A stretch of DNA of 9,704 bases. It comes from RH-AL1 sp964243435 (GTDB taxonomy: Bacteria > Pseudomonadota > Alphaproteobacteria > Rhizobiales > Beijerinckiaceae). The translations under genes were made by a program, and so were the position numbers. The stretch spans positions 1 through 9,704 of the forward strand of contig CAXTFM010000138.1 of assembly GCA_964243435.1 (NCBI GenBank), read 5' to 3'. How positions within the stretch are numbered: position 1 is the stretch's first letter; every line of letters starts with the position of its first letter. The notes under the pieces are model-generated. The model saw only the letters and a list, made by a program, of their open reading frames with translations. It was not told the origin of the DNA and did not search any database. Shown one piece after another: positions 7,102 through 9,704 of the stretch.

Positions 7102-7122
7102 CCGGGCTAACAGAAGCCCCGG
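7102..7122. other. GC-rich hairpin between AI-2E transporter and four-cysteine gene
   Basis: The arms CCGGGCT and AAGCCCCGG pair over about 7 bp with one bulged base and a short loop. It sits in the 130-bp gap between two codirectional minus-strand genes. It could weaken read-through from the transporter gene or lie in the leader of the small gene. There is no convincing T-run on the minus strand, so it is not called a terminator. The rest of the gap (7077-7206) holds only another GC-rich partial palindrome around 7153-7176. Confidence 0.35.
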
Positions 7123-7206
7123 CGTTTGTCCCTGCCATTGTCCCCGCGCGTCCGGCGCCGGCGGCGCAAAGCCGGCCCCTGTGTCGCCGCTGCTGCAACG
7201 CCGCAT

Positions 7207-8310
7207 TCAGGCGGCCTCGTCCTCCGTGTCGGCCAGCTCGCGCCACAGCAGCATCAGCGCGGCCATGATCGCCGGGCCGACGAACAGGCCGAGCAGCCGG
7301 AAGCTTTCGACGCCGCCGAGGATGCCGAGCAGCACCCAAAGGAAGGGCAGCTTGGTGGTGCCGCCGATCAGCTTGGGGCGCACGAAGTGGTCGGCGGTGA
7401 AGGTCACGACGAAGCCCGCCCCGACCACGACCGCGGCCGCGACGACGCCGCCGGTGGCGACGAGAGCAAGGGCGGCGATGCAGAAGGCCACCGCGGCGGC
7501 GAAGGGCACCATGGCCGCCACCGCCGTCAGCGCCCCGAACAGGATGGGGTGCGGCACGCCGGTGAAGACGTACACCGCGCCGAGCACCACGCCCTCGCCG
7601 ATGCCGACCAGCACCAGCCCGTTCACCGTGCCGTGGACCGAGGCGGTCATCTGCCGGGCGATGCGCTCGCCGCGCGGGCCGAACACCTTGCCGGACGCGG
7701 TCACGCCCTGCCGCACGATCGCTTCGCCGTCGCGGAACAGGAAGAACAGGGCGAGCAGGCAGAAACCGAACAGGATCACGCGGTGGACGGCGTTGCTGCC
7801 GACGTTGCGCCCGAGTTCGCGGTTGGACGAGGTGTTGATCTCGCGCACCGTGTCCTTGGCCCAGCCGGCCTGGGCGAGGTGGGCGTTCCACCAGTCCGTG
7901 ACCTGCTGGGCGCCGTAGGGCAGGTGCCCCACGAAGCCGGGTACGGGGATGCCGTTCTGTTCCGCCTGCTTGCCGAGGTCGATGAGCTGGTGCATCTCGC
8001 GCACCGCCTCGACGACCAGCACCACGAAGGGCAGCAGGAAGACGACGCCGACCAGCGCGGTGAAAAGCAGCGGCAGCACCTCGCCCTCGGCGAGGCGGCG
8101 CGGCAGCCGTGCCCGCACGCGCTCGTAGAGCGGCCACAGCGCGATGGCGAACACCACCGCCCAGACCAGGGCGCGCAGGTAGTTCGACAGCATGTAGAGC
8201 CCGGCCCCGAGCAGAAGCGCGGAAAGCAGGACGCGCGCCGCCAGCTGCCAGCGGCGGTCCGGGCCGGCGTCGTCGAGCGCGGCGGAACCGCCGTCGACCT
8301 TCTGGTCCAT
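7207..8310 (-). CDS. AI-2E family transporter (PerM/TqsA-type permease)
   Basis: A 367-residue polytopic inner-membrane protein of the AI-2 exporter superfamily, a typical length. It has two N-terminal hydrophobic segments (about 27-60), a third at 78-100, then a soluble region (about 101-175, with GIPVPGFVGHLPYGAQQV). TM segments follow from about 177 (VILFGFCLLALFFLFRDGE) through 229-306 to the C-terminus. The C-terminal block FVRPKLIGGTTKLPFLWVLL, then GILGGVESFRLLGLFVGP (about 309-346), is the family hallmark. Members export or exchange small solutes; quorum-signal export is shown for few, and others act in pH or Na+ tolerance, so the substrate is unassigned. The start is ATG 8310 with GGAGAAGG 6 nt upstream. 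The frame continues open upstream but loses family sequence. It is divergent from the glycosyltransferase. Confidence 0.92.
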   Translation of the reverse strand: MDQKVDGGSAALDDAGPDRRWQLAARVLLSALLLGAGLYMLSNYLRALVWAVVFAIALWPLYERVRARLPRRLAEGEVLPLLFTALVGVVFLLPFVVLVVEAVREMHQLIDLGKQAEQNGIPVPGFVGHLPYGAQQVTDWWNAHLAQAGWAKDTVREINTSSNRELGRNVGSNAVHRVILFGFCLLALFFLFRDGEAIVRQGVTASGKVFGPRGERIARQMTASVHGTVNGLVLVGIGEGVVLGAVYVFTGVPHPILFGALTAVAAMVPFAAAVAFCIAALALVATGGVVAAAVVVGAGFVVTFTADHFVRPKLIGGTTKLPFLWVLLGILGGVESFRLLGLFVGPAIMAALMLLWRELADTEDEAA

Positions 8311-8316
8311 GGGTGA

Positions 8317-8324
8317 CCTTCTCC
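8317..8324 (-). promoter_or_regulatory. Ribosome binding site of the AI-2E transporter
   Basis: Reads GGAGAAGG on the minus strand, 6 nt before ATG 8310. It supports the MDQKVDGG start over longer readings of the same open frame. Confidence 0.65.
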
Positions 8325-8430
8325 ACAACATCGGCCGTCGTTCCCGGGCGGCGCAGCCTTGGTGCTGCGACACAACGCATGGCAGGGCCAACAAACGCGG
8401 GCCGCTTGTGGTTCGCGGGGCATGCACCCG

Positions 8431-8448
8431 TTGACGCATGATTGACGC
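8431..8448. promoter_or_regulatory. TTGACGC direct repeat, 11-bp period (possible regulator box)
   Basis: TTGACGC-ATGA-TTGACGC, two exact 7-bp copies separated by 4 bp. This 7+4+7 layout puts the copies on one face of the helix, as in boxes bound by PhoB/OmpR-family response regulators. The half-site sequence is not the PhoB consensus, so the regulator is unknown. TTGAC also resembles a -35 element, but no -10 follows at the expected distance. Confidence 0.35.
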
Positions 8449-8493
8449 CGCCCCGCCCGGCGCCGTGCCGAAACGGGACGCGGCGGCCGCAGC

Positions 8494-8535
8494 GGGTACG
8501 TGCAGGGTACGAATCGGCACCCGCGCCGCGTACCC
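8494..8535. promoter_or_regulatory. GGGTACG direct repeat plus inverted copy
   Basis: GGGTACG-TGCA-GGGTACG at 8494-8511 has exact 7-bp copies with the same 11-bp period as the repeat 63 bp upstream. An inverted copy, CGTACCC, lies at 8529-8535, 17 bp after the second direct copy. Three copies of one 7-mer in 42 bp of noncoding DNA suggest an operator, but no regulator can be named. Confidence 0.35.
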
Positions 8536-8650
8536 CACCCGTTCCGCCGGCGCGGAGGCCGTTGCGGCGACGCGGCGCGCGCGAGGCTGTTCCCATCGCG
8601 GCGCGGCGCCTGTAAAGGCGGAGCTGGAGCTTGACCATCGGCGAGGACCC

Positions 8651-8656
8651 AAGGAG
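8651..8656 (+). promoter_or_regulatory. Ribosome binding site deciding a GTG start
   Basis: AAGGAG lies 5 nt before GTG 8662. A second in-frame GTG at 8656 overlaps the site and is unlikely to be used. An in-frame TGA at 8632-8634 rules out earlier starts. Confidence 0.7.
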
Positions 8657-8661
8657 TGCGG

Positions 8662-9704
8662 GTGCACGGACGTTCCTTCGACGCGGCGGGCGATCCGTCC
8701 GCCGCACCCGGCACGCCGACCCTCGTGTGCTTCTCCCACCTGCGCTGGGATTTCGTCACCCAGCGTCCGCAGCACCTGATGACGCGCGCGGCGGCGGGCT
8801 TTGAAGTGATCTTCGTCGAGGAGCCGTGGTGCGAGGGCGACGAGCACGCGATGCGGCTCTTCGCCAAGGACGGCGTCACCATCGCGGTGCCGCACCTGCC
8901 CGCGGCGCTGCCGGCGGCGGAGCGCGACGCCGCGGTGCGCGGCATGGTCGCCGCGCTGCTCGACGCTTACGCCCGCCCGCACGTGTTCTGGTACTACACC
9001 GCCGCCGCCCTCGCCTTCAGCCGCGACCTGCCCCGCGCGCTCACCGTGTACGACAACATGGACGAGCTGTCGGCCTTCCGCGGCGCGGCGCCCGGCCTGC
9101 TGGCGCTGGAAACGGAGCTGCTCGGGGCCGCCGACCTCGTGTTCACCGGCGGCGTCAGCCTGTACGAGGCGAAGCGCCACCGCCACGGCAACGTGCACTG
9201 CCTGCCTTCCGCCGTCGACGTCGCGCACTTCGCCCAGGCGCGCGCCACGCGGGTGGGCGAAGTGCGCGCCGACCCGGCCGACCAGGCGGCGATCCCGCGC
9301 CCGCGCCTCGGCTTCTTCGGCGTCATCGACGAGCGCATGGACCTCGACCTCCTCGACGGCCTCGCCGCGCTGCGGCCGGACTGGCACGTCGTGATGATCG
9401 GGCCGGTGACCAAGATCGACGCGGCGGCCCTGCCCCGGCGCGGCAACATCCATTGGCTGGGCGCGCGCGCCTATGCCGAGCTGCCGCGCTACCTCGCCGG
9501 CTGGGACCTCGCCGTGATGCCCTTCGCGCTCAACGAGGCCACGCGCTTCATCAGCCCGACCAAGACGCCGGAGTTCCTGGCCGGCGGGCTGCCGGTGGTG
9601 TCGACGCCGGTGCCCGACGTGGTGCGCGCCTATGGCGAGGCCGGGCTGGTGGCGCTCGCCGCGACGCCCGTCGCCATGGTCGCCGCCGCCGAGCGGCTGA
9701 TGGG
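8662..9704 (+). CDS. GT-B fold glycosyltransferase (GT4-like), 3'-partial
   Basis: 347 complete codons are visible before the right edge cuts the gene. The N-terminal GT-B domain starts with LVCFSHLRWDFVTQRPQHLM (21-40) and contains VYDNMDELSAF (129-139), both typical of an uncharacterised proteobacterial glycosyltransferase group. LVFTGGVSLYEAK (159-171) and the CLPSAVDVAHF linker (180-190) follow. The nucleotide-sugar-binding domain begins near 215 (RLGFFGVIDERMDLDLL) and contains HVVMIGPV, NIHWLGARAYAELPRYL and FISPTKTPEFLAGGLPVVST (297-316), the expected donor-site region with K301 and E304. It should transfer a sugar from a nucleotide donor to an envelope or exopolysaccharide acceptor at the cytoplasmic side; the sugars are unknown. 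There is no signal peptide. The start is GTG 8662 behind AAGGAG. Any operon partners lie beyond the right edge. Confidence 0.87.
   Translation, partial: MHGRSFDAAGDPSAAPGTPTLVCFSHLRWDFVTQRPQHLMTRAAAGFEVIFVEEPWCEGDEHAMRLFAKDGVTIAVPHLPAALPAAERDAAVRGMVAALLDAYARPHVFWYYTAAALAFSRDLPRALTVYDNMDELSAFRGAAPGLLALETELLGAADLVFTGGVSLYEAKRHRHGNVHCLPSAVDVAHFAQARATRVGEVRADPADQAAIPRPRLGFFGVIDERMDLDLLDGLAALRPDWHVVMIGPVTKIDAAALPRRGNIHWLGARAYAELPRYLAGWDLAVMPFALNEATRFISPTKTPEFLAGGLPVVSTPVPDVVRAYGEAGLVALAATPVAMVAAAERLM

Larger units (their letters stand above)
8311..8661. other. Divergent intergenic region between AI-2E transporter and glycosyltransferase
   Basis: This 351-bp region must carry the promoters of both flanking genes. 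I find no gene and no RNA gene in it. The frame of the glycosyltransferase is closed by TGA at 8632-8634, and minus-strand readings through here lack family sequence. It carries two direct-repeat pairs of 7 bp, each with an 11-bp period (8431-8448 and 8494-8511), listed separately. No clear -35/-10 pair could be assigned. Confidence 0.5.

Noticed and set aside
8438..8779. A small plus-strand ORF upstream of and overlapping the glycosyltransferase start
   Set aside because: It is Arg/Ala-rich in a different frame, and its second half runs over the well-supported glycosyltransferase N-terminus.
8311..9453. A longer N-terminus of the AI-2E transporter reading back through the glycosyltransferase
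   Set aside because: It runs antisense to an obvious glycosyltransferase and has no membrane-protein character before MDQKVDGG at 8310.

Overview
The window is very GC-rich, with strongly GC-biased third codon positions, and is chromosomal in character: no phage, transposase, integrase, CRISPR, tRNA or rRNA sequence is visible. The protein types (a YYIMRPIRDEMG-type carrier, a Tat-signal aldo/keto reductase, an MdtA/MdtB-type RND pair, a short four-cysteine secreted protein, an AI-2E family permease and a glycosyltransferase opening with CFSHLRWDF) fit a Gram-negative alphaproteobacterium, plausibly Hyphomicrobiales and Methylobacteriaceae-like. That placement is an inference from family resemblance, not a search result.

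Layout from left to right. (1) 2-1237 (+): 3' part of a multi-spanning carrier of the ATP/ADP-translocase-like MFS group, cut by the left edge. (2) 1216-2163 (-): a twin-arginine-signal aldo/keto reductase, convergent with the carrier and overlapping its end by 22 bp. (3) 2164-2447: a divergent intergenic region with a perfect 8-bp hairpin and a short degenerate tandem repeat. (4) 2448-6760 (+): a two-gene RND efflux operon, a membrane fusion protein and an inner-membrane pump whose start and stop overlap by 4 bp; no outer-membrane channel gene follows. (5) 6831-7076 (-): a small secreted four-cysteine protein with a TTG start, convergent with the pump. (6) 7207-8310 (-): an AI-2E family transporter (PerM/TqsA type). 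(7) 8311-8661: a divergent intergenic region with two 7-bp direct-repeat pairs, each with an 11-bp period. (8) 8662-9704 (+): a GT-B (GT4-like) glycosyltransferase that starts at GTG and is cut by the right edge.

The only clear functional unit is the RND pair, which should form an envelope efflux pump that borrows a TolC/OprM-type channel encoded elsewhere. The aldo/keto reductase shares its upstream region and may be co-regulated, but nothing in the sequence proves it. I do not see a convincing new multi-gene system. The items most worth a second look are the 11-bp-period direct repeats, the four-cysteine protein whose basic tail is encoded by an inverted repeat, and the nucleotide-carrier-like protein in an apparently free-living type of genome.
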